Positions 32,110 through 41,256 of a stretch of DNA of 46,678 nucleotides are shown here, piece by piece. The stretch comes from Prevotella sp. CAG:1320. Lineage in GTDB: Bacteria; Bacteroidota; Bacteroidia; Bacteroidales; Bacteroidaceae. Position numbers and translations under genes: made by a program. The stretch is taken from the NCBI GenBank assembly GCA_000435635.1, contig FR882150.1, positions 1 to 46,678 on the forward strand, given 5' to 3'. Position 1 is the first letter of the stretch, and each line of letters opens with the position of its first letter. The notes under the pieces were generated by a model. The model had not been told where the DNA came from. It was given only the letters and a program-made list of their open reading frames with translations, and did no database searches.

Positions 32110-32418
32110 ATGGAATTAAATTTCGAAGGTATACTCATTGCTGTCTGCACCTTTATCATCATAGGTGTATTCCATCCGATTGTTATCAAGGTGGAATATT
32201 ATTTTGGCACTCGTCTTTGGTGGCTTTTCCTATTAATAGGCATAGGAGCTTTAGGAAGTGCTCTACTAGTGACTAACGTATTGCAATCCGCCCTTTTGGG
32301 CGTGCTGGGCGCTTCTAGCTTATGGTCTATAGGCGAACTGTTCGAACAGAAGAAAAGAGTGGAGAAAGGCTGGTTTCCCATGAATCCCAAACGTGAACAT
32401 CATTACAACAAGAAGTGA
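32110..32418 (+). CDS. DUF4491 family small membrane protein
   Basis: A 102-residue integral membrane protein of unknown function with three hydrophobic helices (about 7-24, 33-50 and 56-72). The segment FHPIVIKVEYYFGTRLWWLF is characteristic of DUF4491 as I recall it. The ATG at 32110 lies 24 bases after a -7 box; an upstream in-frame ATG precedes the promoter and is rejected. Its stop codon overlaps the rlmH GTG start (GTGA), so it is the first gene of an operon with rlmH, uvrA and mutY. Confidence 0.82.
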   Translation: MELNFEGILIAVCTFIIIGVFHPIVIKVEYYFGTRLWWLFLLIGIGALGSALLVTNVLQSALLGVLGASSLWSIGELFEQKKRVEKGWFPMNPKREHHYNKK

Positions 32419-32885
32419 AAACAATGTTGATACTGGTGGGCAAGACCACTAACAAGCATCTGGAGGCAGGTATCACGGACTACCAAGAGCGCATTAGCCA
32501 CTATATGCCTTTTACCATATGCGTAATACCCGAGCTTAAGAACACAAAGAGCTTAACCGAAGAACAGCAAAAGGAACGGGAAGGTGACTTGATTCTGCGG
32601 CAGTTGCAACCTGGTGATACAGTTGTACTATTGGATGAACATGGCCTTGAATGTCGCTCTGTGGAATTAGCGCAATGGTTTCAACGCAAACAACAGGCAT
32701 GTAAACGATTGGTGTTCATTATCGGAGGGCCTTATGGTTTCTCACCAGCCGTATACAAAAGGGCTAACGAACAGCTTTCGCTCTCTAAGCTCACTTTTTC
32801 ACACCAAATGGTGAGGCTTATCTTCACCGAACAACTATATAGGGTCTGCACCATCTTGAAAGGAGAACCCTATCATCATGAATAA
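32415..32885 (+). CDS. rlmH: 23S rRNA (pseudouridine1915-N3)-methyltransferase RlmH
   Basis: RlmH methylates pseudouridine 1915 in helix 69 of 23S rRNA on assembled ribosomes. The 156-residue SPOUT-family protein shows GDTVVLLDEHG (about 72-82), the SAM-binding knot FIIGGPYGFS (about 103-112), and the C-terminal LSKLTFSHQMVRLIF and EQLYR. I start at GTG 32415 because it yields the normal N-terminus (MKT) and overlaps the upstream stop as GTGA; an ATG three codons later is the alternative. The family is dimeric. Confidence 0.94.
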   Translation: MKTMLILVGKTTNKHLEAGITDYQERISHYMPFTICVIPELKNTKSLTEEQQKEREGDLILRQLQPGDTVVLLDEHGLECRSVELAQWFQRKQQACKRLVFIIGGPYGFSPAVYKRANEQLSLSKLTFSHQMVRLIFTEQLYRVCTILKGEPYHHE

Positions 32886-32899
32886 CAGGACGCAAGAAT

Positions 32900-35749
32900 A
32901 TGTCAGAAGAGAAATATATAGAGATCAAAGGGGCTAGGGTTAACAACTTGAAGAACATCAGCCTGAAGATACCTCGCAATAAGCTGATAGCTATCACAGG
33001 TGTATCTGGCTCTGGCAAATCGTCATTGGCTTTCGATACGCTCTATGCCGAGGGGGAACGCAGATACGTGGAATCCCTCTCTAGTTATGCCAGACAATTT
33101 TTGGGGAGGATGAGCAAACCTGAGTGCGACTTCATCAAGGGGTTGCCGCCCGCTATTGCCATAGAGCAGAAAGTGGTTGCCCGTAATCCTCGTTCCACCG
33201 TAGGTACATCTACCGAAATATATGAATATCTTAGGTTGCTTTTCGCTCGTATAGGCAAGACATATTCCCCCGTTAGCGGGCTGGAAGTGAAACGTCATAC
33301 CACAGAGGACGTACTAGCGTGCACACGCCAATACAGTGTGGGCACAAAGTTTTGCGTAATGGCTCCTGTCCATGTCATAGAGGGACGCACATTGAGAAAA
33401 CAGCTGGAAATGTATATCCAGGAAGGCTATGCCCGCATATATGCAGACAAGGAATTTCAAAGGATAGATGATTACTTGGAGAAAACTCCAGAAGATATTG
33501 AGAATCAATCTGATGATGACATATATTTAGTAATAGACCGTACGTCGGTGAGCGATGAGAAACATGAGATATCCCGACTTATAGATTCCACAGAGACCGC
33601 ATTCTATGAGGGAGATAGCGCATGCCGTCTCATTTTCTTGCCCAGTAACATCACTTACGATTTCTCTACCCGTTTCGAAGCTGATGGCATCAAGTTTGAG
33701 GAGCCTAACGACAACATGTTCTCCTTCAACTCCCCTTTAGGTGCCTGCCCTACCTGTGAAGGTTTCGGCAGTATCATTGGCATAGATGAGAAATTGGTGA
33801 TTCCAAACACCTCGCTTAGTGTCTATGAAGGTTGTGTGCAATGTTGGCGTGGAGAGAAAATGGGCATGTGGGCACAAGAATTTTGCCGTAGAGCCACCAA
33901 AGACAACTTTCCCATTTTCAAGCCTTACTACGAACTATCAGACAAGGAGAAAGACATGCTATGGCATGGCTTACCTTCTGACAAGGGAAAAGACGTTCAC
34001 GACCAAGTGAGCATTGACAACTTCTTCCGCATGGTGAGGGAGAATCAATACAAGATACAATATCGTGTGATGTTGAGCCGTTATCGCGGCAAAACTATTT
34101 GCCCTGATTGCCATGGCACACGACTGAAAAAGGAAGCTAACTACGTGAAAGTAGGAAACAGAAGCATCACCGATCTGGTACAAATGCCCATTATCAACCT
34201 CAAGGAATGGTTTGACAAGTTGGTGTTGACAGAGCACGAAGAAAAAGTCGCCAAACGTCTACTCACTGAAATCAATAACAGAATACAATTCCTTATCAAT
34301 GTAGGACTTGGATACTTAACGCTTAACCGCCGTTCCAACACACTTTCCGGTGGAGAAAGCCAGCGTGTGAATCTCGCTACTTCCTTAGGCAGTTCATTGG
34401 TTGGCAGTCTTTATATATTGGACGAGCCGAGCATTGGACTCCACTGTAGAGATACGCAACGCTTAATCAATGTACTGAAAGACCTGCAATCATTGGGTAA
34501 TACCGTGATAGTAGTGGAACATGACGAGGAAATCATGAGGGCAGCCGATTATCTGATAGATATAGGACCTGACGCAGGCAGATTAGGCGGGGAAGTTGTA
34601 TTCCAAGGCAACGTGAGTGACGTGAGCGAAAATTGCGAAACACTTTTAAAAGAACATCCCCGCTCCCATACCATCCGTTATCTCACGGGGAAGGAAACTA
34701 TTCCCGCTCCAACAAGCAGAAGAAGGTGGAATCAATATATTCTCGTGAAAGGTGCCCGCATGAACAATCTCTGCGGAATTGACGTAAAAGTACCGCTAAA
34801 CGTGTTGACCGTGGTAACAGGCGTATCAGGATCAGGTAAATCTTCGCTAATAAAAGGAATTCTCTATCCAGCTATGAAGCGTTCACTAGACGAGGTTTGC
34901 GATGCGCCAGGCGAATTCACGGGACTAGAAGGCGACTGGAAAAGCGTGAAGCACGTGGAATTTGTTGACCAGAACCCTATCGGGAAAAGCACACGCAGTA
35001 ATCCCGCTACTTATGTAAAGGCTTTTGATGGCATTCGTGCGCTTTTCGCCGAGCAACCACTAGCCAAACAGATGGGTTTCACATGGCAATATTTCTCCTT
35101 CAATACCGAAGGAGGACGCTGTGAAGAATGTAAGGGGGCTGGAGTCATCACTGTAGAAATGCAATTTATGGCAGATCTCGTACTGGAATGCGAAGCTTGC
35201 CATGGGCACAGGTTCAAACGAGACATCCTGGAAGTGAGATATGAGGGAAAGAATATTGACGACGTGCTCAACATGACCGTCAATGAAGCTATAGACTTCT
35301 TTGCGGAGCATGGACAGAAGGCTATAGTTGACCGTCTGCGCCCTTTGCAAGACGTGGGACTCGGTTACATCAAACTAGGGCAGAGCAGCAGCACACTCTC
35401 TGGAGGTGAAAATCAACGCGTGAAACTAGCTTACTTCATAGGAAAGGAAAGTCAGGAACCCACCCTTTTCATCTTTGACGAGCCTACAACGGGACTTCAC
35501 TTCCATGACATACAAAGATTACTTTTGGCTTTTAACGCATTGCTGCAAAGAGGACACAGCATTGTAGTGATAGAGCACAACATGGATGTCATCAAGTGCG
35601 CAGACCACGTAATAGACCTTGGCCCTGATGGAGGGAATAAGGGGGGTAGATTAGTGGCCACAGGCACACCGGAAGAAATAGCAAAGTGCCCTGATAGCAT
35701 AACGGGACGCTATTTAGCCCTCTACCTTACACAACGAAAAGGTAAGTGA
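32900..35749 (+). CDS. uvrA: Excinuclease ABC subunit A
   Basis: UvrA is the damage-recognition ATPase of nucleotide excision repair and works with UvrB. The 949-residue protein contains two ABC ATPase modules. Walker A motifs are GVSGSGKSSL near 34 and again near 640. ABC signatures LSGGESQRVNLA and LSGGENQRVKLA are both present, each followed by a DEP Walker B (ILDEPSIGLH and FDEPTTGLH). Zinc sites are CPTCEGFG with a later CPDCHG, and CEECKGAG with CEACHG. Nothing is missing. It follows rlmH by 14 bases and precedes mutY by one base. Confidence 0.96.
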   Translation: MSEEKYIEIKGARVNNLKNISLKIPRNKLIAITGVSGSGKSSLAFDTLYAEGERRYVESLSSYARQFLGRMSKPECDFIKGLPPAIAIEQKVVARNPRSTVGTSTEIYEYLRLLFARIGKTYSPVSGLEVKRHTTEDVLACTRQYSVGTKFCVMAPVHVIEGRTLRKQLEMYIQEGYARIYADKEFQRIDDYLEKTPEDIENQSDDDIYLVIDRTSVSDEKHEISRLIDSTETAFYEGDSACRLIFLPSNITYDFSTRFEADGIKFEEPNDNMFSFNSPLGACPTCEGFGSIIGIDEKLVIPNTSLSVYEGCVQCWRGEKMGMWAQEFCRRATKDNFPIFKPYYELSDKEKDMLWHGLPSDKGKDVHDQVSIDNFFRMVRENQYKIQYRVMLSRYRGKTICPDCHGTRLKKEANYVKVGNRSITDLVQMPIINLKEWFDKLVLTEHEEKVAKRLLTEINNRIQFLINVGLGYLTLNRRSNTLSGGESQRVNLATSLGSSLVGSLYILDEPSIGLHCRDTQRLINVLKDLQSLGNTVIVVEHDEEIMRAADYLIDIGPDAGRLGGEVVFQGNVSDVSENCETLLKEHPRSHTIRYLTGKETIPAPTSRRRWNQYILVKGARMNNLCGIDVKVPLNVLTVVTGVSGSGKSSLIKGILYPAMKRSLDEVCDAPGEFTGLEGDWKSVKHVEFVDQNPIGKSTRSNPATYVKAFDGIRALFAEQPLAKQMGFTWQYFSFNTEGGRCEECKGAGVITVEMQFMADLVLECEACHGHRFKRDILEVRYEGKNIDDVLNMTVNEAIDFFAEHGQKAIVDRLRPLQDVGLGYIKLGQSSSTLSGGENQRVKLAYFIGKESQEPTLFIFDEPTTGLHFHDIQRLLLAFNALLQRGHSIVVIEHNMDVIKCADHVIDLGPDGGNKGGRLVATGTPEEIAKCPDSITGRYLALYLTQRKGK

Positions 35750-35750
35750 C

Positions 35751-36752
35751 ATGGCGCAGAATGACTTCGCAAACAATATCCTGACATGGTTTCAAATTCA
35801 TGGGAGACAATTGCCATGGCGGGAAACCAAAGACCCATACCCAATATGGTTGAGCGAAATCATCCTCCAGCAGACTCGTGTCAGCCAAGGGATGGCCTAT
35901 TGGCAACGCTTCATGGAACGATATCCAAAAGTGGAAGAGCTTGCTGCTGCCTCGGAAGACGAGGTTTTAAGGCTATGGCAAGGATTAGGATACTATACCA
36001 GGGCACGCAATCTCCATGCCGCCGCACGACAAATTGTCAACATGGGACACTTTCCGAAAACATTGGAGGAAATAAAAAAACTGAAAGGCGTTGGCGACTA
36101 TACCGCTGCTGCTATCGCCTCCTTCGCCTTCGATATCCCCGTAGCAGCCGTGGACGGTAATGTATTCAGGGTATTGGCACGTTATCAAGGTATAGAGACA
36201 CCCATCAACACGACGGAAGGAAAGAAGCTTTTCACGGCCTTAGCCAACGATGTCTTACCTACCAATCAAGCCGCCAGTTTTAATCAGGCAATGATGGATT
36301 TCGGTGCGACGCAATGCACGCCCTCCTCTCCCCGATGTCAGTCTTGCCCGTTACAGGAAACCTGTGTAGCCTATCGGGAAGACAAAGTGGAGTTACTGCC
36401 CAACAAGTTGAAAAAGATTAAGATAAAAGAAAGGCATCTGATCTATATATATATAAGGTGTAGGGGGAAAGTGGCTATCCATCGTCGAGGTGAAGGGGAC
36501 ATATGGCAAGGATTATGGGAACCTCTACTTCTGAAAAATGAACCGCCCTCCTCACTAGGGATACCCTTACAACTGAAGAGAAAAGGCGTGAAACACGTTC
36601 TCACCCATCAAATCCTATTGGCAGACATCTACTTGGCAGAGGTAGCCACTGCGCCTCGGTTACCAGGAGACTATGTTTGGATTGAGGAGAAAGAACTTGA
36701 CCGCCACGCCCTTCCTCGGTTAGTCGAGAAACTCATAGAGGCTTGCCGATAA
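35751..36752 (+). CDS. mutY: A/G-specific adenine DNA glycosylase MutY
   Basis: MutY removes adenine mispaired with 8-oxoguanine. The 333-residue protein has the helix-hairpin-helix region LKGVGDYTAAAIASFAF (about 106-122) with the catalytic aspartate in VAAVDGNVFRVLAR. LPWR with ILQQTRV is at about 20-46. The [4Fe-4S] cluster uses C189, C196, C199 and C205 in the C-x6-C-x2-C-x5-C pattern. The C-terminal NUDIX-like domain that recognises 8-oxoguanine covers about 225-333. One base separates it from uvrA, so two DNA-repair genes share a transcript with two unrelated genes upstream. Confidence 0.95.
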   Translation: MAQNDFANNILTWFQIHGRQLPWRETKDPYPIWLSEIILQQTRVSQGMAYWQRFMERYPKVEELAAASEDEVLRLWQGLGYYTRARNLHAAARQIVNMGHFPKTLEEIKKLKGVGDYTAAAIASFAFDIPVAAVDGNVFRVLARYQGIETPINTTEGKKLFTALANDVLPTNQAASFNQAMMDFGATQCTPSSPRCQSCPLQETCVAYREDKVELLPNKLKKIKIKERHLIYIYIRCRGKVAIHRRGEGDIWQGLWEPLLLKNEPPSSLGIPLQLKRKGVKHVLTHQILLADIYLAEVATAPRLPGDYVWIEEKELDRHALPRLVEKLIEACR

Positions 36753-36763
36753 GGAATATATTC

Positions 36764-37201
36764 CTATTCTCCCTCGCCAGAAGGCTCGTAGCTCAACACC
36801 GCATTGATATAGGCATCCATGTGCCTATCGGCCATTTTCCTCACTCTATAGCTGATAATCATACGCACCAAGCCCTTGATGAAAAGCCCTAGCAAAAGGC
36901 CACAGCCTATGGCTGCCAATACTGTCAAATTGCCCCAAGGCCAGTTTTCCTCGGGAATGGCTGAAAGAACCAAGATTGGTATCACAGCCAAGATACCGAA
37001 AAGCGTATATTGCGAACGGGGTGAACCTTCCATGTCCAATATAGCCTGCTTATCAAAAAGATAGCCATCCAATTCCTGACGGTCTATCCGATAAACATCC
37101 ATGTTGGGGAAATCTGGCCTATCGCCATACTTATCTATCTTTCGGGTCACTTGGTGCGAGAAGTCATCTATCAACTTCACCTCCAGCTCATTCAATTTCA
37201 T
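36764..37201 (-). CDS. Hypothetical membrane protein with two transmembrane helices
   Basis: An unrecognised 145-residue protein. Residues 1-65 are charged and cytoplasmic-looking, and two membrane helices follow at about 66-83 (YTLFGILAVIPILVLSAI) and 92-113. The C-terminal tail is basic then acidic. It lies 60 bases downstream of rnpB on the same strand, with no clear promoter between, so it may be expressed by read-through. It is convergent to mutY, 11 bases away. Confidence 0.7.
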   Translation of the reverse strand: MKLNELEVKLIDDFSHQVTRKIDKYGDRPDFPNMDVYRIDRQELDGYLFDKQAILDMEGSPRSQYTLFGILAVIPILVLSAIPEENWPWGNLTVLAAIGCGLLLGLFIKGLVRMIISYRVRKMADRHMDAYINAVLSYEPSGEGE

Positions 37202-37260
37202 CTCTATATATTTTATGTTTAGGTATTCAATTAATGTGGTGGCAAATAATAAAAAGAAAA

Positions 37261-37636
37261 GCAGTGCCCCTATAAGCCGGGTTCTGTTACTTCCAAGGAA
37301 GCGCCTGTCATTTATCTAGGCCTTGAGTCACCCCAAGGCTCAAGCATCCTACCCTCCGCAGAGTCCCATAGGGACATTAGGCGGGCAACCTTCAAACTGC
37401 GGTATACATGGACTTGCAGCCCCCAGAAGACACAGCCCAGCGATCACCCGCTGGCTGGTGGTCTCTTACACCACCTTCTCACCCTTACCCGTCTAGATAG
37501 GCAGGCGGTTGTTTTCTTCTGCCTTATCCCACTGTCACCAATGGCTTCCATTTTCAGAAGTGGGGTGCCCTATGCTGCCCGGACTTTCCTCTCGCATCCG
37601 TCATAGATGCCAGCGACAAGCCAGGGCGCTGCTTTA
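37261..37636 (-). ncRNA. rnpB: RNase P RNA (class A)
   Basis: The catalytic RNA that matures tRNA 5' ends. The conserved 5' box GAGGAAAGTCCGGGC and the 3' box ACAGAACCCGGCTTAT can both be read on the minus strand. Helix P1 forms between GCAGCGCCCT at the 5' end and AGGGGCACTGC at the 3' end, with one mismatch. The length of about 376 bases is normal. It has a promoter with the TTCG-type -7 box just upstream. The 3' end is followed by a T-rich stretch without a clear hairpin. Confidence 0.93.
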
Positions 37637-37641
37637 CTCCG

Positions 37642-37672
37642 CGAAGGTATGAAAAAAAAGCCATCTTCCAAA
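37642..37672 (-). promoter_or_regulatory. rnpB promoter, TTTG-N19-TACCTTCG
   Basis: On the minus strand TTTG (37669-37672) precedes TACCTTCG (37642-37649) by 19 bases. The predicted start is within a few bases of the RNA 5' end. Because the product is a highly expressed RNA, this is good evidence that the TTCG-type box is functional. Confidence 0.65.
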
Positions 37673-37870
37673 AAGTAGATAGTCTTTTAACATATTTACT
37701 TACTCTCCGCAACCACTTCTTCCAACTCGGAAAAGTTGACGGGAAGGAGGATTTGTAGATGAATGTAAAAATGAAACTAGCTGTGCTTAATTGCCGTTAA
37801 AGTGTTAAATCAGTCTGTTAAAACAGGATAAAGATAAGCCCGTTTCGATACGTATGATAGAAAAATACTC

Positions 37871-37878
37871 TATATTTG
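37871..37878 (+). promoter_or_regulatory. -7 box (TATATTTG) for the HtrA protease gene
   Basis: TATATTTG fits TAnnTTTG and predicts a leader of about 40 bases. No strong -33 element is seen at 19-21 bases upstream. Confidence 0.5.
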
Positions 37879-37924
37879 CACAGATTTCAAACTAAATGAT
37901 AACAAACCAATAAATTAGAAGCAT

Positions 37925-39391
37925 ATGAAAAAAGCAGGAAAGTATCTTGTGATAGGCCTGTGCGTTGCGTCACTGGCATGCTCGGCAGGAGCGATACTAA
38001 AGGTTAACGCAGCCGCTCCAGTAACCACAGTAGCCCCAGGCCAGCCCGTTGACTTGACTTACGCGGCGGAAAAAGCGTTGCCCGCCGTTGTGCATATCCG
38101 CTATGTACAAAACTCCAAGGTAAAAACCGTTGAGGTGCAGAGTGACCCGTTTTCCGACTTTTTTAGCGACCCGTTTGGTTTCTTTGGCAATCCCGGCAAC
38201 GGTGGTACCCAAAAGCGCCAAGTGCAAACTCCAAAGCGCGAAGCTACTGGTTCTGGAGTCATCATATCCACAGATGGTTACATCGTGACCAACAATCACG
38301 TGGTAGAAGGAGCTGATGAACTGACCGTCACCTTGAATGACAACCGCGAGTTCTCCGCCCGCATCATCGGCACAGACAAGACTACCGACTTGGCACTTAT
38401 AAAAATTGACGGCAAGAACCTGCCTACCCTGCCTATTGGAGACTCTGACAAAATCAAGGTGGGAGAATGGGTGATAGCCGTGGGCAACCCCTTTGGCCTT
38501 AACAACACGGTAACGGCTGGTATTGTTAGCGCAAAGGCTCGCTCGTTGGGTGCCAATGGCGTAGAAAGTTTCATCCAGACGGACGCAGCCATCAACGCAG
38601 GTAACTCTGGCGGAGCCTTGGTCAACACCCAGGGAGAACTGGTCGGTATCAATGCCATGCTTTACTCCCAAACGGGTTCCTACGCAGGCTATGGTTTCGC
38701 TATCCCTACAACCATTATGAACAATGTAGTGGCAGACTTGAAGAAATATGGTAGTGTACAACGTGCCGTGCTTGGCATCACTGGCACAGACGTGCTCAAC
38801 TATATCAACCAGCAGAAAGAGGAAGGAAACACGGTTGACTTGGGCACTAATGAAGGCATCTACATTGTCTCCGTTGACGAGGATGGCGCCGGTAAGGCGG
38901 CTGGACTACAAAAAGGCGATGTCATCACAAAAGTGGACGATAAGAAAGTAACCAAGATGGCAGAGTTGCAGGAGTATCTCACCAGCAAGCGTCCCGGCGA
39001 GAAGATTACCATTTCCTACAAACGCAACAAGAAGAACATCACCAAGACCGTCACGCTGAAGAACGCCCAAGGCACTACTTCTGTGGTAAAACCCGCCGAC
39101 CTTGACGTTTTAGGAGGCAATTTCCGTGAAATCACAGAGGCTCAAAAGAGACAGCTTGGCATCAACTACGGTGTTGAAGTCATTAAGGTAAACAATGGCG
39201 TACTGAAAGACGCAGGTATCTCTCGAGGTTTCATCATACAGAAAATCAATGACCAAACCATCAACAACCTTGAAGAACTGCAAAAGGTGGTAAAGGCAGC
39301 TTCCACCAGCAAAGACCCTGTGCTTTATATCCAAGGCGTATGGCCAACTGGCAAGAAGGCATACTATGCCGTACCATTGCATGAAGAGTAA
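37925..39391 (+). CDS. Do/HtrA-family periplasmic serine protease with two PDZ domains
   Basis: A DegP/DegQ-type envelope protease and chaperone that degrades misfolded periplasmic and outer-membrane proteins. The 488-residue protein starts with a signal sequence (about 1-30). The trypsin-like domain has the catalytic triad H125 (TNNHVVEGA), D155 (TTDLALIK) and S228 (NAGNSGGAL). A glycine- and phenylalanine-rich LA loop is at about 74-105. PDZ1 is about 270-375 and PDZ2 about 395-480. It resembles DegP more than the single-PDZ DegS. It is monocistronic, with a strong terminator that abuts the rpoD promoter. Confidence 0.94.
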   Translation: MKKAGKYLVIGLCVASLACSAGAILKVNAAAPVTTVAPGQPVDLTYAAEKALPAVVHIRYVQNSKVKTVEVQSDPFSDFFSDPFGFFGNPGNGGTQKRQVQTPKREATGSGVIISTDGYIVTNNHVVEGADELTVTLNDNREFSARIIGTDKTTDLALIKIDGKNLPTLPIGDSDKIKVGEWVIAVGNPFGLNNTVTAGIVSAKARSLGANGVESFIQTDAAINAGNSGGALVNTQGELVGINAMLYSQTGSYAGYGFAIPTTIMNNVVADLKKYGSVQRAVLGITGTDVLNYINQQKEEGNTVDLGTNEGIYIVSVDEDGAGKAAGLQKGDVITKVDDKKVTKMAELQEYLTSKRPGEKITISYKRNKKNITKTVTLKNAQGTTSVVKPADLDVLGGNFREITEAQKRQLGINYGVEVIKVNNGVLKDAGISRGFIIQKINDQTINNLEELQKVVKAASTSKDPVLYIQGVWPTGKKAYYAVPLHEE

Positions 39392-39413
39392 GCGAAAATC
39401 CTGAAAATAAAAG

Positions 39414-39453
39414 AAAATAGTAGATATTCCCGAAAATATCTACTATTTTTTTT
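39414..39453 (+). terminator. Intrinsic terminator of the HtrA gene
   Basis: A perfect 15-bp stem, AAAATAGTAGATATT and AATATCTACTATTTT with loop CCCGAA, runs into eight T residues (39446-39453). Confidence 0.9.
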
Positions 39454-39482
39454 GCACATATGCGGGAAAAAGGTTACTTTTG
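39451..39482 (+). promoter_or_regulatory. rpoD promoter, TTTG-N20-TACTTTTG
   Basis: TTTG (39451-39454) and TACTTTTG (39475-39482) are exactly 20 bases apart. The -33 element is made from the end of the T-tract of the preceding terminator. The predicted leader is about 20 bases. Confidence 0.75.
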
Positions 39483-39506
39483 CCCCTACATCTGACCACA
39501 ATTACT

Positions 39507-40367
39507 ATGAGACAACTGAAAATCACCAAATCCATTACTAACCGCGAAAGTGCCTCGCTGGAGAAATACTTGCAAGAGATTGGACACGAGGACCTGCTGA
39601 CCGTGGAGGAAGAGGTGGAATTGGCGCAACGTGTCAAGAGAGGCGACGAGAAAGCGCTCGAACAACTCACCAGGGCCAATCTGCGATTTGTGGTTTCAGT
39701 TGCGAAACAATATCAAAACCAGGGGTTAAGCCTGCCAGACCTCATCAATGAGGGTAACGTGGGTCTTATCAAGGCCGCCCGAAAGTTTGATGAGACTAGG
39801 GGATTCAAGTTCATCTCCTACGCTGTATGGTGGATACGCCAAAGCATCCTGCAGGCTATCGCTGAGCAAAGCAGGCTAGTGAGGGTGCCGCTCAACCAAG
39901 TGGGCAGCATGAACAAAATCAACCGCATGCTCAACAAGTTTGAGCAAGAGAACGAGCGACGCCCTAGCATTGACGAAATAGCCGACAAAATAGACTTGCC
40001 CGAAGACAAGATATCCGCCGCGCTCAAGGTAAACACGCATCACGTAAGCGTGGACGCCCCATTGGCCGAGGGAGAGGAAAACAGCCTGCTGGATATATTG
40101 CCAAGCAGCGACACCCCTACCGCTGACAAAGAATTGGTGATGGAGTCGCTTAGGGAAGAGATAGCTTGTGCGCTGCAAACACTTAACGACAGGGAACGCA
40201 AGGTAATAAAGGCTTTCTTCGGCATAGGGCAACCCGAGATGACCTTGGAAGAGATAGGCGACACTTACGGGCTCACAAGGGAGAGGGTACGCCAAATCAA
40301 GGAAAAAGCCATCCGCCGACTGCGCCATAACACCAAAAACAAGATGCTGAAAGCATATCTAGGCTAA
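39507..40367 (+). CDS. rpoD: Primary RNA polymerase sigma factor RpoD (short Bacteroidota form)
   Basis: The housekeeping sigma factor, 286 residues, which directs RNA polymerase to the TTTG/TAnnTTTG promoters seen throughout this window. It starts [15 protein letters not shown], the Bacteroidota N-terminus without the long region 1.1. Region 2 is [25 protein letters not shown] (read across about 80-105) with the -10 recognition part [17 protein letters not shown]. Region 3 follows, and region 4.2 ends with [20 protein letters not shown]. An upstream in-frame ATG falls inside the promoter and is excluded. Confidence 0.96.
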   Translation: MRQLKITKSITNRESASLEKYLQEIGHEDLLTVEEEVELAQRVKRGDEKALEQLTRANLRFVVSVAKQYQNQGLSLPDLINEGNVGLIKAARKFDETRGFKFISYAVWWIRQSILQAIAEQSRLVRVPLNQVGSMNKINRMLNKFEQENERRPSIDEIADKIDLPEDKISAALKVNTHHVSVDAPLAEGEENSLLDILPSSDTPTADKELVMESLREEIACALQTLNDRERKVIKAFFGIGQPEMTLEEIGDTYGLTRERVRQIKEKAIRRLRHNTKNKMLKAYLG

Positions 40368-40405
40368 AGCATATAACCAACATCGCGTATTAACTGAAAG
40401 GTAAA

Positions 40406-40921
40406 ATGAGAATAAACAAAAAAATCCTGGTCTCCATCATGGCATTAATGGTTTGCGCCATGTCACTTCAAGCCAAGGGAGAGATGAAGACTATTTACAT
40501 GTATGGCTTCGCGGCCTCTTTCAATGACTCCACCGTATATTTCACCGATGTGCATCGGGTTGATTCGGCATGGATAGATTCCAAGACCAAGTTCCTGATG
40601 AGCCGGGAGAATTACTCCGCCCAGCTGTCCAGTTACCTGGAGAAACTAGGGGAGAAAAACATGGTATGCGTGGCTTCCTTCGCGAAGAATGAGAAAAAAG
40701 CAAGAAAGAAACTGCAAAAGATGGTGGCACGTTATAGCAAAGCCGTCAAACGCAAGACAAAGCAAAAGGATAGCAAGCTGAAAGTCGCCACCGAGGAAAA
40801 AATGCCCTATATCATCAAGTTCATCGATAACCAAGACTTCACGTTCCAAGGCGTAAAACCCTATGAGATAGAGGTTGAAGAACAAAGAAAAGCAGAGGAG
40901 CGAGCAGCCAAAAAAGATTAA
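40406..40921 (+). CDS. Small secreted hypothetical protein
   Basis: An unrecognised 171-residue protein with a Sec signal peptide (about 1-23, ending LQAKG). The mature part begins with a strand-rich segment (TIYMYGFAASFNDSTVYFTD), then becomes a lysine-rich helical region (KKARKKLQKMVARYSKAVKRK), and ends in an acidic-basic helix (EEQRKAEERAAKKD). It starts 38 bases after rpoD and has a strong terminator, so it may be cotranscribed with rpoD. It is probably periplasmic; no function is proposed. Confidence 0.75.
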   Translation: MRINKKILVSIMALMVCAMSLQAKGEMKTIYMYGFAASFNDSTVYFTDVHRVDSAWIDSKTKFLMSRENYSAQLSSYLEKLGEKNMVCVASFAKNEKKARKKLQKMVARYSKAVKRKTKQKDSKLKVATEEKMPYIIKFIDNQDFTFQGVKPYEIEVEEQRKAEERAAKKD

Positions 40922-40947
40922 CCGTCAAAGCGATTCACACATACGAG

Positions 40948-40987
40948 CACCCGCCAATGACCCATACGCTCATTGGCGGGTGTTTTT
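40948..40987 (+). terminator. Intrinsic terminator after the small secreted protein gene
   Basis: CACCCGCCAATGA and TCATTGGCGGGTG form a perfect 13-bp stem, followed by five T residues. Confidence 0.9.
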
Positions 40988-41050
40988 ATGCCCAGACTCC
41001 TCGTCATATAATCATCTCATTCGTTTTCCGCCCCATTGGAGCCCTTTCAG

Positions 41051-41155
41051 GAAAACAACTTGAATCGCGGGGCAAAACAAGTTGTTTCTCTCGTCAATTC
41101 AACTTATTTTGCTCAACAATTTAAGTTGTTTTGCTGAGCAAAATAACTTGTTTCG
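41051..41155. repeat. Palindrome array with exact 22-bp period, five units (core AASTT)
   Basis: Five imperfect palindromes of the type CAAAAYAASTTRTTTYG have centres at 41059, 41081, 41103, 41125 and 41147, each exactly 22 bp from the next. The core alternates between AACTT and AAGTT. The consensus is the same as that of the array at 22860-22936, about 18 kb away. The gap from 40988 to 41842 contains no gene; it holds this array, the repeats at 41257-41334, a hairpin and a candidate RNA. Confidence 0.88.
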
Positions 41156-41256
41156 CCAAGGGCGCAAAAGCAATATAGTACGTGGGGGCCGCCGTAAAGT
41201 TATAGAGATGCCATGACATATATAGCTCCATGTTGCCAGAAGTACAGTATCCTTTC

